From positions 1-54,529 of the forward strand of contig UQGS01000009.1 in assembly GCA_900540685.1 (NCBI GenBank): a stretch of 54,529 nt of DNA. The letters run 5' to 3'. Shown piece by piece: positions 1-7,379 of the stretch (position 1 is its first letter; each line of letters opens with the position of its first letter). Source of the stretch: an uncultured Catenibacterium sp. GTDB lineage: Bacteria > Bacillota_I > Bacilli_A > Erysipelotrichales > Coprobacillaceae. The translations under genes were made by a program, and so were the position numbers. The notes under the pieces were generated by a model, which worked only from the letters and a program-made list of their open reading frames with translations, made no database searches and was not told where the DNA came from.

Positions 1-68
1 AATACTTGAAAGTATAGTGTTTATGCGGATAATCGAAAATTAGATATAAAATTTAAGTTAATTTTAAA

Positions 69-98
69 TTGTATTATCAAATATCTTGATATTATAAT
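69..98 (+). promoter_or_regulatory. putative sigma-A promoter of the truncated exported ORF
   Basis: A -35-like TTGTAT (69-74) is followed after 18 bases by a perfect TATAAT (93-98). The gene start lies about 45 bases downstream, after a short TAGCGCTA palindrome (103-110). The -10 is strong and the -35 is only approximate. Confidence 0.4.
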
Positions 99-141
99 TT
101 CATAGCGCTATCATAGGTATATATACATGGGAGGAATTAGA

Positions 142-354
142 ATGAATAAGAAACAAAAAATCGTTTCTGCGACATTGTCTACAGTCACAGCATTGTCATC
201 TGCAGCTGTACTTACTCAAGCTCCTTTAGGTGCTGTAAAGAATGTACAGGCATTAGATGATACTACAGCAGAAACCACAAAGCAAAATCAACCAACAAAC
301 AAAAAACAATACAAAAAAGAACCCAGGCATTATAACGCTTGGGTTCTCTTTTAG
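142..354 (+). pseudogene. truncated exported/surface protein (signal peptide remnant)
   Basis: The start is ATG 142, placed by the GGAGG at about 129-133; an upstream in-frame ATG at 127 lacks spacing to it. The 70-residue product begins with a classic Sec signal peptide: K-rich n-region (MNKKQK), a hydrophobic Ala/Ser/Thr/Leu/Val core, and a likely cleavage site around VQA-LDD near residue 37. It continues with a Thr/Gln/Asn/Lys-rich linker like the mature N-terminus of a large cell-surface protein. The frame then runs straight through an intrinsic terminator (319-350) before stopping, which a normal gene would not do. I infer that an internal deletion fused the 5' end of a surface-protein gene to its own 3' terminator. 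It could instead be a small secreted peptide, but no motif supports that. Confidence 0.5.
319..352 (+). terminator. intrinsic terminator inside the truncated ORF
   Basis: A 10-bp stem (319-328 with 337-346, one G-U pair) has an 8-base loop and is followed by TCTTTTA. It lies within the last codons of the truncated exported-protein frame. Confidence 0.7.
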
Positions 355-372
355 TTATATATATATAATAAA

Positions 373-400
373 AACCTCGGATGAACCGAGGTTGTTTTTA
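373..400. terminator. bidirectional terminator beside tRNA-Arg
   Basis: AACCTCGG (373-380) pairs perfectly with CCGAGGTT (386-393) across a 5-base loop. T-rich sequence follows on the plus side and A-rich sequence precedes it, so it can end the minus-strand tRNA transcript and back up the upstream plus-strand terminator. A near copy follows the second tRNA-Arg. Confidence 0.7.
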
Positions 401-402
401 GA

Positions 403-479
403 TGGCGTCCACGAAGGGATTCGAACCCATGACCGCACGCTTAGAAGGCGTGTGCTCTATCCAGCTGAGCTACGTAGAC
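403..479 (-). tRNA. tRNA-Arg (anticodon TCT), copy 1
   Basis: The minus strand folds into a complete cloverleaf: a 7-bp acceptor stem starting GTCTACG, a D-arm GCTC/GAGC, an anticodon stem CACGC/GCGTG around CTTCTAA (anticodon TCT, reading AGA), a T-loop TTCGAAT and an encoded CCA (403-405). One T-stem pair is a T-T mismatch. All 77 bases are identical to the plus-strand copy at 5796-5872, and the promoter -10 region and terminator are also conserved, so the two are an inverted duplication. Confidence 0.95.
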
Positions 480-498
480 ATTCTTTGAATGCTCATGT

Positions 499-527
499 AT
501 AATATCATGACTTTTTATGTAATGCAA
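499..527 (-). promoter_or_regulatory. promoter of tRNA-Arg copy 1
   Basis: On the minus strand, TTGCAT (522-527) is followed by a 17-base spacer and TATTAT (499-504), then ACATGAGCA. The same -10 block and flank occur in front of tRNA-Arg copy 2. Confidence 0.7.
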
Positions 528-551
528 GTACTTTTTTCACAAATATATGTG

Positions 552-581
552 TTGACTTTAATAAATTACATCACATATAAT
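552..581 (+). promoter_or_regulatory. promoter of the DUF454-YgbA-ABC operon
   Basis: TTGACT (552-557) and TATAAT (576-581) are spaced by 18 bases. Transcription would start near 588, just before the TAACTAA/TTAGTTA inverted repeat (598-617). Confidence 0.65.
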
Positions 582-597
582 GAATAACAGTTTGATA

Positions 598-617
598 TAA
601 CTAACATTTATTAGTTA
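598..617. promoter_or_regulatory. candidate operator: 7-bp perfect inverted repeat
   Basis: TAACTAA (598-604) and TTAGTTA (611-617) form a perfect dyad with a 6-base spacer, located between the predicted transcription start and the ribosome binding site of the DUF454 gene. No T-run follows, so it is not a terminator. A dimeric repressor site is the simplest reading; the regulator is unknown and I see no candidate gene next to it. Confidence 0.4.
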
Positions 618-638
618 AGACTAAGTGAGGAGATGACT

Positions 639-1022
639 ATGAAATTTATTTGGATATTATTAGGCTTTATAAGCCTTATACTTGGGACGGTAGGCATTAT
701 ACTTCCTATTTTACCTACTGTACCTTTTTATATGGCGACTGTATTCTGTTTTGCGAAAAGTTCAGAAAAGCTTCATAACTGGTTTACGCACACAAACCTT
801 TATAAGAAACATTTAGATAGCTTTGTACAGAATAGATCTATGACATTCATGACTAAATGCAAGATTATAGGAATGGTTACTGCAGTGATGTTGATTGGAT
901 TTATATGTATGAAAAATGTACCTATAGGAAGATTATGTATTGCGATTGTCTGGGTATTCCATATTCTTTATTTCTTTTTCCTTATTAAGACTATCAAGAA
1001 AGAAGAGATAGTGAATGAATAA
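639..1022 (+). CDS. DUF454 (YbaN-like) inner-membrane protein
   Basis: The 127-residue protein has the DUF454 signature: an N-terminal hydrophobic helix with GTVGIILPILPTVPFY, then FCFAKSSEKLHNWF and a short amphipathic linker, followed by two closely spaced membrane helices at the C-terminus. The start is ATG 639, six bases after the GTGAGGAG ribosome site; the in-frame ATG at 633 abuts it. The family is widespread and its function is unknown. It is the first gene of an operon and overlaps the YgbA-type gene by 8 bases, which suggests a link to the downstream NO-associated protein and ABC exporter. Family confidence is high; no activity can be assigned. Confidence 0.85.
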   Translation: MKFIWILLGFISLILGTVGIILPILPTVPFYMATVFCFAKSSEKLHNWFTHTNLYKKHLDSFVQNRSMTFMTKCKIIGMVTAVMLIGFICMKNVPIGRLCIAIVWVFHILYFFFLIKTIKKEEIVNE

Positions 1023-1341
1023 AGTAGAAAAGAAAAGACTCAAGGAACAACAGACTATTGAAAAGATGATTCATCTCTATTGTAAGAAAAATCATCATAC
1101 GAAGGCATTATGTCCTGAATGCCAGGAATTACTTGATTATGCGAAAGCACGTAGCCAAAGATGTCCATTTATGGAAGAGAAGACATTCTGTGCGCATTGC
1201 AAGGTGCATTGCTATAAGCCGGAGATGAGAGAAAGAATCAGACAGGTGATGCGTTATAGTGGCCCTAGAATGCTGATTTATGATCCCAAAACTGCCTTAT
1301 GGCATATGCTATGCACAATAAAAGAAAGGATATTAAAATGA
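1015..1341 (+). CDS. nitrous-oxide-stimulated promoter family protein (YgbA_NO)
   Basis: This 108-residue soluble, basic, cysteine-rich protein matches the YgbA family. An N-terminal K/E-rich helix is followed by CPECQELL, then RCPF, CAHCKVHCYKPEMRERIRQVMRYSGPRML. Six regularly placed cysteines suggest metal or Fe-S/thiol chemistry. In enterobacteria the family is induced by nitric oxide through NsrR and aids recovery from NO; that is family knowledge, not shown here. It overlaps DUF454 by 8 bases and the first ABC gene by an ATGA junction, so translation is probably coupled. Confidence 0.85.
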   Translation: MNKVEKKRLKEQQTIEKMIHLYCKKNHHTKALCPECQELLDYAKARSQRCPFMEEKTFCAHCKVHCYKPEMRERIRQVMRYSGPRMLIYDPKTALWHMLCTIKERILK

Positions 1342-3077
1342 TTAAAACAAGACTTATAAAACTATTATCTCATTCTAAGAAATACATAGCCTATACAGTC
1401 TTCTGGCAATGGATTGGTTTACTTGCACAAGTGACAGCTGTCTTTACTATTGCAGATTTATTCGGTTATGTATTAGAAAACACTCTTACTATGAGTCACC
1501 TTAAATCTACATTTTTATTACTACTAGGAGTTATCGTTATTCGTTATGCATGTGAACGTATGAGTGCCCGTACATCCTACCAGGCAAGTGTAGATGTAAA
1601 ACGTATATTAAGAGAAAAGATTTATGATAAGATGCTTAAACTTGGAGCTTCTTATAGTGAACACGTCTCTTCATCTGAAGTTGTACAGGTTTCTACAGAA
1701 GGTGTAGAACAATTAGAAACATATTTTGGTAAATATCTACCACAGCTATTTTATAGCTTACTTGCACCCATCACATTATTTATTATTCTATGTCGTGTGA
1801 ACTTCAAAGCAAGTATCATTCTGTTAATCTGTGTTCCTCTTATCCCTATGTCCATTGTTGCTGTACAGAAGTTTGCGAAAAAGCTATTAAGTAACTATTG
1901 GTCTACCTATACAGGACTTGGAGATTCATTCTTAGAAAACCTCCAAGGTTTAACAACTCTTAAAATCTATCAGGCAGATAAGATGAAAGCAGAAGAAATG
2001 GACCAGGAATCTGAGAAGTTCCGTAAGATCACTATGAAGGTTCTCACAATGCAGCTTAATTCTATAAGTGTCATGGATATTGTTGCGTATGGTGGAGCAG
2101 CAGTTGGTATGATCATTGCCTTATTAGAATATCTTCATGGAAATATTAATATGCAGGGAACTCTCTGTATCATTCTTCTAGCCAGTGAATTCTTCCTCCC
2201 ATTAAGATTACTTGGTTCATTCTTCCATATCGCTATGAACGGTATGGCAGCCAGTGATAAGATCTTCAAGATTCTTGATTTACCAGAAACAAGTACAGGA
2301 AAAGAAGTATTACCTAAAGGTAAATTAGATATCGTATTCAATGATGTTCATTTCTCATATGAAGAAGATAGAGAAATTTTAAAAGACATTGATATGACTC
2401 TACCTCAAGGTTCATTTATTTCTCTTGTAGGTGAATCTGGCTGTGGTAAGAGTACAATTGCAGGCATTCTTGCAGGCAAGAATAAAGACTATAAAGGTCA
2501 TATCACAATAGGTGGTATTCCTTTAAAGGATATCAACGAAAAAGATTTAATGAAGCATGTTGTCCTAGTCAGACATAACAGCTATTTATTCAAGGGAACA
2601 GTAGAAGAGAATTTACGCATGGCTAATCCTGATATCACTCAAGAAGAGATGGAAGAAGTACTTGAAAAAGTCAATCTTTTAGGTTTTCTTAACACTCAGG
2701 ATGGTATAAACACAAAACTATTAGAAAAAGCATCTAACCTATCTGGTGGTCAATGTCAAAGACTCGCTATTGCACGTGCTTTACTTAAGAAGGATGCCTC
2801 TGTTTATATCTTTGATGAAGCCGCTTCTAATATCGATATTGAAAGTGAAGAACTGATCATGGATGTCATTCATGAATTAGCCAAAACAAAAACAGTACTA
2901 CTTATCTCTCATAGACTAGCTAATGTAGTAAAGAGTGATATGATCTATTTCTTACAGGATGGATCAATCAAAGAAAGTGGCACACATGAAGAGTTGATGA
3001 ACCAAAATGGTGCCTATAAACATCTATTTGAAAGCCAGATGGCTTTAGAAAACTACGGAAAGGATGGGACTCTATAA
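1338..3077 (+). CDS. CydD-like ABC exporter, fused permease/ATPase (subunit 1)
   Basis: The 579-residue half-transporter has an ABC exporter membrane domain (six helices, about residues 1-310) and a C-terminal ATPase. It has Walker A GESGCGKST, signature LSGGQ, Walker B IFDEAASNID with the catalytic Glu, and the H-loop in LLISHR. The stretch EGVEQLETYFGKYLPQL is typical of CydD-type subunits, which export cysteine or glutathione in other bacteria. The Q-loop glutamine position reads VRHN, with His413 where Gln is usual. The start is ATG 1338 (ribosome site AAAGGA), in an ATGA overlap with the YgbA gene. It probably forms a heterodimer with the next protein. The substrate is inferred only from family resemblance; no cydAB lies in the window. 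Confidence 0.85.
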   Translation: MIKTRLIKLLSHSKKYIAYTVFWQWIGLLAQVTAVFTIADLFGYVLENTLTMSHLKSTFLLLLGVIVIRYACERMSARTSYQASVDVKRILREKIYDKMLKLGASYSEHVSSSEVVQVSTEGVEQLETYFGKYLPQLFYSLLAPITLFIILCRVNFKASIILLICVPLIPMSIVAVQKFAKKLLSNYWSTYTGLGDSFLENLQGLTTLKIYQADKMKAEEMDQESEKFRKITMKVLTMQLNSISVMDIVAYGGAAVGMIIALLEYLHGNINMQGTLCIILLASEFFLPLRLLGSFFHIAMNGMAASDKIFKILDLPETSTGKEVLPKGKLDIVFNDVHFSYEEDREILKDIDMTLPQGSFISLVGESGCGKSTIAGILAGKNKDYKGHITIGGIPLKDINEKDLMKHVVLVRHNSYLFKGTVEENLRMANPDITQEEMEEVLEKVNLLGFLNTQDGINTKLLEKASNLSGGQCQRLAIARALLKKDASVYIFDEAASNIDIESEELIMDVIHELAKTKTVLLISHRLANVVKSDMIYFLQDGSIKESGTHEELMNQNGAYKHLFESQMALENYGKDGTL

Positions 3078-4780
3078 TGAATCAAACAAAACGTAGAAGT
3101 GCTATTCAAATCATGGGTCAACTGATTGGTTTAGTTAAACCGCTTCTTATTTTTATGATTTTTGCGATTCTTCTAGGTACAATCGGTTATCTATGTGCTA
3201 TCTTCCTGACTATTCTTGCTGGACAGGTACTCGCTCATGGCCTCATTCCTCTACTTTTTTATCGAATGAGAAATACAAGACTCGTCTATATGCCTGTTCA
3301 AACAATCATGACTATCATGATTGTCATCGCCATATTACGTGGTATTCTTCATTATCTTGAACAGTATTGCAACCATTATATTGCCTTTAGATTATTGGCT
3401 ATCATTCGTCATAAAGTTTTTGAAGCATTACAGAAGTTATGTCCTGCCAAACTAGAATCTCGTGATAAAGGAAATCTCATTTCTATTATTACAACAGATA
3501 TAGAATTACTTGAGGTATTCTATGCCCATACTATTTCTCCTATTGCGATTGCATTCCTGACTTCTTTATTCATGGTCCTCTTTATTGGACATTACCACTT
3601 CCTTGCAGGTTTACTTGCACTTGCAGCTTATATTATAGTAGGTGTTGTTATTCCAATGACTAATGGAAAACTAGGCAGTGAAGAAGGAATGGCTTTCCGT
3701 ACACAGTTTGGTGAATTAAATAGCTTTGTATTAGATTCTTTGCGTGGATTAGATGAAACAATCCAATACAATCAGGGGAAAGAAAGAAAACAGGAAATCA
3801 TTGAACGTTCAAAAGAACTTGCAGATATGCAGGAATACTTAAGCTATAGAGAAGGTGCTCAGCGTTCTATCACAAATACAGTGATTCTCTTAGCTTCATT
3901 TGGCATGCTTTTCTTAACACTCTTCCTTTATCTTAATTTTGAATTAGGATTTGAAGGTATTATTACTTGTACACTCGCAATGATGGGTTCTTTTGGTCCA
4001 GTAGTGGCTTTATCTAGTCTATCTAATAACCTAAATCAGACTCTTGCGAGTGGTGAACGTGTTCTCTCATTACTTGAAGAAAAGCCTTTAGTAGAAGAAA
4101 TAGAAGGGGAAGAAGAAATGAGTGAATCCTTTAAAGGGGCATCAATGGATCATGTCACTTTCTCATATGATGATGAAACAATTCTTGATGATTATTCATT
4201 AAAGCTTGAACCAGGAAAAATCACCGGTATTCATGGTGTCAGTGGTTCTGGTAAATCTACTTTACTTAAGCTATTAATGCGTTTCTGGGATATTAATCAA
4301 GGTTCAATTACTGTAGATGAAGAAGAAATCAAACAGATTCCTACAAAACACCTAAGAGATATGGAAAGTTATGTCACTCAGGAAACACATCTCTTCCATG
4401 ACTCTATTGCGAATAATATCGCAATCGCAAAACCTGATGCTTCACGCGCTGAGATTATGGAAGCGGCTAAAAAAGCCTCTATTCATGATTTTATCATGAC
4501 CTTGCCAAGAGGGTATGATACAGAAGTAGGGGAATTAGGTGACACATTATCCGGTGGAGAAAAACAGAGAATCGGGATTGCCCGTGCTTTCTTACATGAT
4601 GCACCAATGATTCTTATGGATGAACCAACATCTAACTTAGATTCACTCAATGAAGGGATTATCTTAAAATCATTAAAAGAATCTTCAACACAAAAAACAA
4701 TCGTCCTTGTTTCTCATAGAGTTTCTACAATGAATATTGCGGATACAGTCTATGAAATGAAGGACGGAAGAATTTCTTAA
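3077..4780 (+). CDS. CydC-like ABC exporter, fused permease/ATPase (subunit 2)
   Basis: The 567-residue partner of the preceding half-transporter starts in a TAATG overlap with its stop codon. It has six membrane helices (about residues 15-300), then an ATPase domain with Walker A GVSGSGKST, a normal Q-loop (YVTQETHLF), signature LSGGEKQR, Walker B ILMDEPTSNLD and H-loop VLVSHR. This nucleotide-binding domain looks fully canonical, unlike subunit 1 with its altered Q-loop. Together they resemble CydDC-type heterodimeric thiol or amino-acid exporters. The gene is followed at once by a terminator, so the operon ends here. Confidence 0.85.
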   Translation: MNQTKRRSAIQIMGQLIGLVKPLLIFMIFAILLGTIGYLCAIFLTILAGQVLAHGLIPLLFYRMRNTRLVYMPVQTIMTIMIVIAILRGILHYLEQYCNHYIAFRLLAIIRHKVFEALQKLCPAKLESRDKGNLISIITTDIELLEVFYAHTISPIAIAFLTSLFMVLFIGHYHFLAGLLALAAYIIVGVVIPMTNGKLGSEEGMAFRTQFGELNSFVLDSLRGLDETIQYNQGKERKQEIIERSKELADMQEYLSYREGAQRSITNTVILLASFGMLFLTLFLYLNFELGFEGIITCTLAMMGSFGPVVALSSLSNNLNQTLASGERVLSLLEEKPLVEEIEGEEEMSESFKGASMDHVTFSYDDETILDDYSLKLEPGKITGIHGVSGSGKSTLLKLLMRFWDINQGSITVDEEEIKQIPTKHLRDMESYVTQETHLFHDSIANNIAIAKPDASRAEIMEAAKKASIHDFIMTLPRGYDTEVGELGDTLSGGEKQRIGIARAFLHDAPMILMDEPTSNLDSLNEGIILKSLKESSTQKTIVLVSHRVSTMNIADTVYEMKDGRIS

Positions 4781-4784
4781 CAAG

Positions 4785-4808
4785 AGGGTGCTTAGGCATC
4801 CTTTTTTT
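4785..4808 (+). terminator. terminator of the DUF454/ABC operon
   Basis: The stem AGGGTGC/GCATCCT (4785-4791 with 4796-4802, one G-U) has a TTAG loop and a run of Ts, four bases after the ABC subunit 2 stop codon. Confidence 0.75.
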
Positions 4809-4834
4809 GATATGATATATATGAGGTGAAAAAT

Positions 4835-5668
4835 ATGTTATGCGATTATCATGTACATACGATTTACAGTGATGATTCTGTTTATAAGATGGAAGATGTG
4901 ATTCAAGATGGAATTAAAAAGGGAATCAATGAATTATGTTTCACTGATCATGTAGATTATGGAATCAAAAGAGATGTGGATGATCCTAGAGGTCCTGTTT
5001 ATCTCAATGACCAGCCTATTACTAATGTAGATTATCCTAAATATTATGAAGAATATTTAATGCTTAAAGAGAAATATAAAGATCAGATGACATTAAAACT
5101 AGGATTAGAGTTTGGTATCCAGATGCATACGATTCCTGACTATGAAGCATTATTCAAGAGTTATCCCTTTGATTTTATTATTCTTTCTATTCATCAGGTA
5201 GATGATCTAGAATTCTGGACAGGAGACTTTCAAAAAAGCAGAACTGAAAAAGAATATTATGAAAGATATTATCAGGAATTATATGATGTAGTAAAGAACT
5301 ATAAGAATTATAGTGTGCTTGGTCATATGGATCTCATCAAGCGTTATGATGATCATGATGGCTATGACAGCTTTAATAATCATAAAGAGATTATTACTGA
5401 TATTTTAAAGACTGTCATCAATGATGGTAAGGGGATAGAAATCAATACATCCTTTGTACGTTATAAAATAGGGGATCTTACTCCATCTAGAGATATCTTG
5501 AAACTCTATTTAGAACTAGGTGGTACAATCATCACAATTGGTAGTGACAGTCACAAAGAAGAACACCTAGGAGCTTATATTGAAGAGACTAAAAAGGAAT
5601 TAAAAGAACTCGGCTTTAAACAATACTGTACATACAATAAAATGATTCCTGAATTTCATAATTTATAA
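4835..5668 (+). CDS. PHP-domain phosphatase, histidinol-phosphatase (HisJ) family
   Basis: The 277-residue protein begins with the PHP metal motif DYHVHTIYSDDS, followed by CFTDHVDYG, a central GLEFG, SIHQVDD, LGHMDLIKRY and C-terminal IGSDSHKEEHLG. Together these make the trinuclear metal site of the HisJ/HisK class that hydrolyses L-histidinol phosphate. The start is ATG 4835 after GAGGTG (4824-4829); a GTG at 4826 lies inside that ribosome site. No other his gene is in the window, so a related phosphoester substrate is possible. It is a single gene on its own transcript, downstream of a terminator and upstream of tRNA-Arg copy 2. Confidence 0.8.
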   Translation: MLCDYHVHTIYSDDSVYKMEDVIQDGIKKGINELCFTDHVDYGIKRDVDDPRGPVYLNDQPITNVDYPKYYEEYLMLKEKYKDQMTLKLGLEFGIQMHTIPDYEALFKSYPFDFIILSIHQVDDLEFWTGDFQKSRTEKEYYERYYQELYDVVKNYKNYSVLGHMDLIKRYDDHDGYDSFNNHKEIITDILKTVINDGKGIEINTSFVRYKIGDLTPSRDILKLYLELGGTIITIGSDSHKEEHLGAYIEETKKELKELGFKQYCTYNKMIPEFHNL

Positions 5669-5745
5669 AATTAAAATTATATTGAGTCATACACGTTATT
5701 TCTTATTTTAGTGTAATAATCCTGTATTTTTATGTAAAAAAGGAC

Positions 5746-5774
5746 TTGCAATGAATCTCTTGGCATGTTATTAT
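5746..5774 (+). promoter_or_regulatory. promoter of tRNA-Arg copy 2
   Basis: TTGCAA (5746-5751), a 17-base spacer and TATTAT (5769-5774) precede the tRNA by about 20 bases. The -10 and following ACATGAGCA match the copy 1 promoter. Confidence 0.75.
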
Positions 5775-5795
5775 ACATGAGCAGTCAAGAGAGAT

Positions 5796-5872
5796 GTCTA
5801 CGTAGCTCAGCTGGATAGAGCACACGCCTTCTAAGCGTGCGGTCATGGGTTCGAATCCCTTCGTGGACGCCA
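5796..5872 (+). tRNA. tRNA-Arg (anticodon TCT), copy 2
   Basis: Complete cloverleaf with encoded CCA, identical over all 77 bases to the minus-strand copy at 403-479. The anticodon loop CTTCTAA carries TCT, which reads AGA, an abundant Arg codon in these AT-rich genes. It has its own promoter and a terminator 10 bases downstream. Confidence 0.95.
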
Positions 5873-5882
5873 TCTGTAAATT

Positions 5883-5907
5883 ACCTCGGTTTATCCGAGG
5901 TTTTTTT
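5883..5907 (+). terminator. terminator of tRNA-Arg copy 2
   Basis: ACCTCGG (5883-5889) pairs with CCGAGGT (5895-5901) around TTTAT, followed by TTTTTTG. It is a near copy of the hairpin beside tRNA-Arg copy 1. Confidence 0.8.
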
Positions 5908-6026
5908 GTGCTTTAATAAGAAAATATTTATAACACCTTGTATTAGGCGTTGTGAGATATATCTTACGAGAAATATTTCTGAAAAACCTTTATAATCATA
6001 GATGTAGAAAGGTTTTGGTGATAATT

Positions 6027-6521
6027 ATGATAAAAAATGAATACTCTTTATATCGCTTGATGAATATTTATATGAATGATCCTCTTGCAGGAGTCCGTTT
6101 CTTTTATGATATTAAATGGCCTCAGGGATATCATTGTGAGGAATGTGGCAGTTCTCATTATATCTATGATGAAGAAAATAGATGCTTTATATGTGCACAT
6201 TGTGGTCATAAGGAAGATCTTCTTGCACATACTGTATTTTCTGAATGTCTAGATAATCCTAATTCTCTTGTTTTGGGATTATATCTATGTCTGACAAGTA
6301 AACGTAGAGTAACACAGAAGGAACTCTCACAGCTTGTCCTTATACCTACTCAAAGTGCTGCAATATTAATTAAGAATACAGAAATGATTGATGAATGTAA
6401 TATCAGGGACGATATGATTAAAAAGATGTTTGAAGTAAATAAAAATCCCTTATTAAAAAATGTATCTTATAGTAATAAGAATGAATCAAATCGTGCTATA
6501 ATACCTACGAAAGCAGGGTGA
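6027..6521 (+). CDS. orphan IS1595-type transposase zinc-ribbon protein (no DDE domain)
   Basis: The 164-residue product matches the N-terminal zinc ribbon of IS1595-family transposases: FYDIKWPQGYHCEECGSS, then CFICAHCGHKEDLLAHTVF, with four cysteines in two CxxC knuckles. The catalytic ISXO2-like DDE domain that should follow is absent; the last 60 residues are a short helical, Lys/Asn-rich tail. It is either a decayed insertion sequence or a domesticated zinc-ribbon DNA-binding protein. No terminal inverted repeats or target duplications are obvious. The start ATG 6027 has only a weak ribosome site (AAAGG about 13 bases upstream, or TTGGTG nearer), so the start is uncertain. A TATAAT lies at 5991-5996. 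The next gene starts 5 bases after the stop. Confidence 0.6.
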   Translation: MIKNEYSLYRLMNIYMNDPLAGVRFFYDIKWPQGYHCEECGSSHYIYDEENRCFICAHCGHKEDLLAHTVFSECLDNPNSLVLGLYLCLTSKRRVTQKELSQLVLIPTQSAAILIKNTEMIDECNIRDDMIKKMFEVNKNPLLKNVSYSNKNESNRAIIPTKAG

Positions 6522-6526
6522 TATGT

Positions 6527-6784
6527 ATGACAGAAACAACAGGTTCAATCATTAATATAGTCAATACCGGACAGGTGATTACATTAACCATAAAGTATAT
6601 GGTTGATCATCATGTCTATTCATTTAAAGAAGAAGCTGTATTAAAGCCAGCAAGACAATTACTATTATATAAATCTAAAAGAAAAGTACCTGTATTAGGT
6701 ACTTTAAGGGTAGGTCAGGAAGTGATTGTCTATTATGATGAAAAACATCCTAGTACCGCTTATCTCAAAGATAACACTAGATAG
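6527..6784 (+). CDS. small DUF3592-like protein
   Basis: The 85-residue soluble protein is beta-rich and ends with GTLRVGQEVIVYYDEKHPSTAYLKDN, the pattern G-x-x-V-x-V-x-Y-D-x-x-x-P-x-x-A-x-L seen at the end of DUF3592 domains. The flanking membrane helices of that family are missing. The start is ATG 6527 after AGCAGGG; the GTG at 6518 lies inside that site. It is probably co-transcribed with the zinc-ribbon gene 5 bases upstream and converges on the membrane-protein gene, overlapping it by 8 bases. Function unknown. Confidence 0.55.
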   Translation: MTETTGSIINIVNTGQVITLTIKYMVDHHVYSFKEEAVLKPARQLLLYKSKRKVPVLGTLRVGQEVIVYYDEKHPSTAYLKDNTR

Positions 6785-7277
6785 AATGTTTATATGTCTC
6801 TAGAAAAATGATAAAGGATAAGAAGCAGAGCCATTCAAAAAGACCTGTAATATCAGCGAGGAAATATAAGACAGTTGTCAGCATTAAACAGCATGACATA
6901 AGCAGCTGTAATAATTTATAAGCCAGGTATGTATTGGCTTGATGCAAGTCATAAAGAATACTTGCAAGAGTGATAACTATACATACTATTCCAATAAAGC
7001 CTGCATAGGTATGACATTCGGAAAAGAAATCATGACTTGATCTTTTAAAGGGCATAAACAAGCTAATAATTAAGCATATACCTGATAGATGAACAAGTGC
7101 TTTACGCTTTGTGATTTGATATAACTGATACCAGTAATAGATCAAGAACACAAAGAAGAAGCACATCATAGGATAATGATATTGGGGCATGCTCATGACA
7201 CCGGATAAATTATTATGTATTAAACTGAGTCTTGATGCGAAATATGCCAGTATTGTAAGAAAAATGATGTGTACCAT
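6777..7277 (-). CDS. uncharacterised multi-pass membrane protein
   Basis: The 166-residue product is almost wholly hydrophobic with about five or six transmembrane helices: MVHIIFLTILAYFASRL, MMCFFFVFLIYYWYQL, a third near LSGICLIISLFM, then GFIGIVCIVITLASIL and two more at the C-terminus. Short basic loops (KRK, KRSS) separate them. The start is ATG 7277 because AGGAGG sits seven bases upstream; the frame extends further upstream without a ribosome site. No family is recognised. It diverges from rnjB, with about 100 bases between them. Confidence 0.65.
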   Translation of the reverse strand: MVHIIFLTILAYFASRLSLIHNNLSGVMSMPQYHYPMMCFFFVFLIYYWYQLYQITKRKALVHLSGICLIISLFMPFKRSSHDFFSECHTYAGFIGIVCIVITLASILYDLHQANTYLAYKLLQLLMSCCLMLTTVLYFLADITGLFEWLCFLSFIIFLETYKHSI

Positions 7278-7310
7278 AAAAACCTCCTGCTTCATTATAA
7301 ACGCTTCTAT

Positions 7311-7339
7311 TTGAGAAGAATAGAAAGATATGCTAAAAT
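7311..7339 (+). promoter_or_regulatory. promoter of rnjB
   Basis: TTGAGA (7311-7316), a 17-base spacer and TAAAAT (7334-7339) lie about 40 bases before the rnjB start, in the divergent gap with the membrane-protein gene. Confidence 0.5.
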
Positions 7340-7379
7340 ATATTAAATGTGATAGGTTGAACATATTGAAAGGAGTATT

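Noticed and set aside
257..502. 81-codon plus-strand frame spanning the terminator and tRNA region
   Set aside because: It crosses an intrinsic terminator and the antisense of tRNA-Arg, has no ribosome site, and its composition is non-coding.
403..5872. tRNA pair as attachment sites of an integrative element
   Set aside because: The copies are inverted, not direct, and are full genes with promoters. The DNA between them carries no integrase, excisionase or phage gene.
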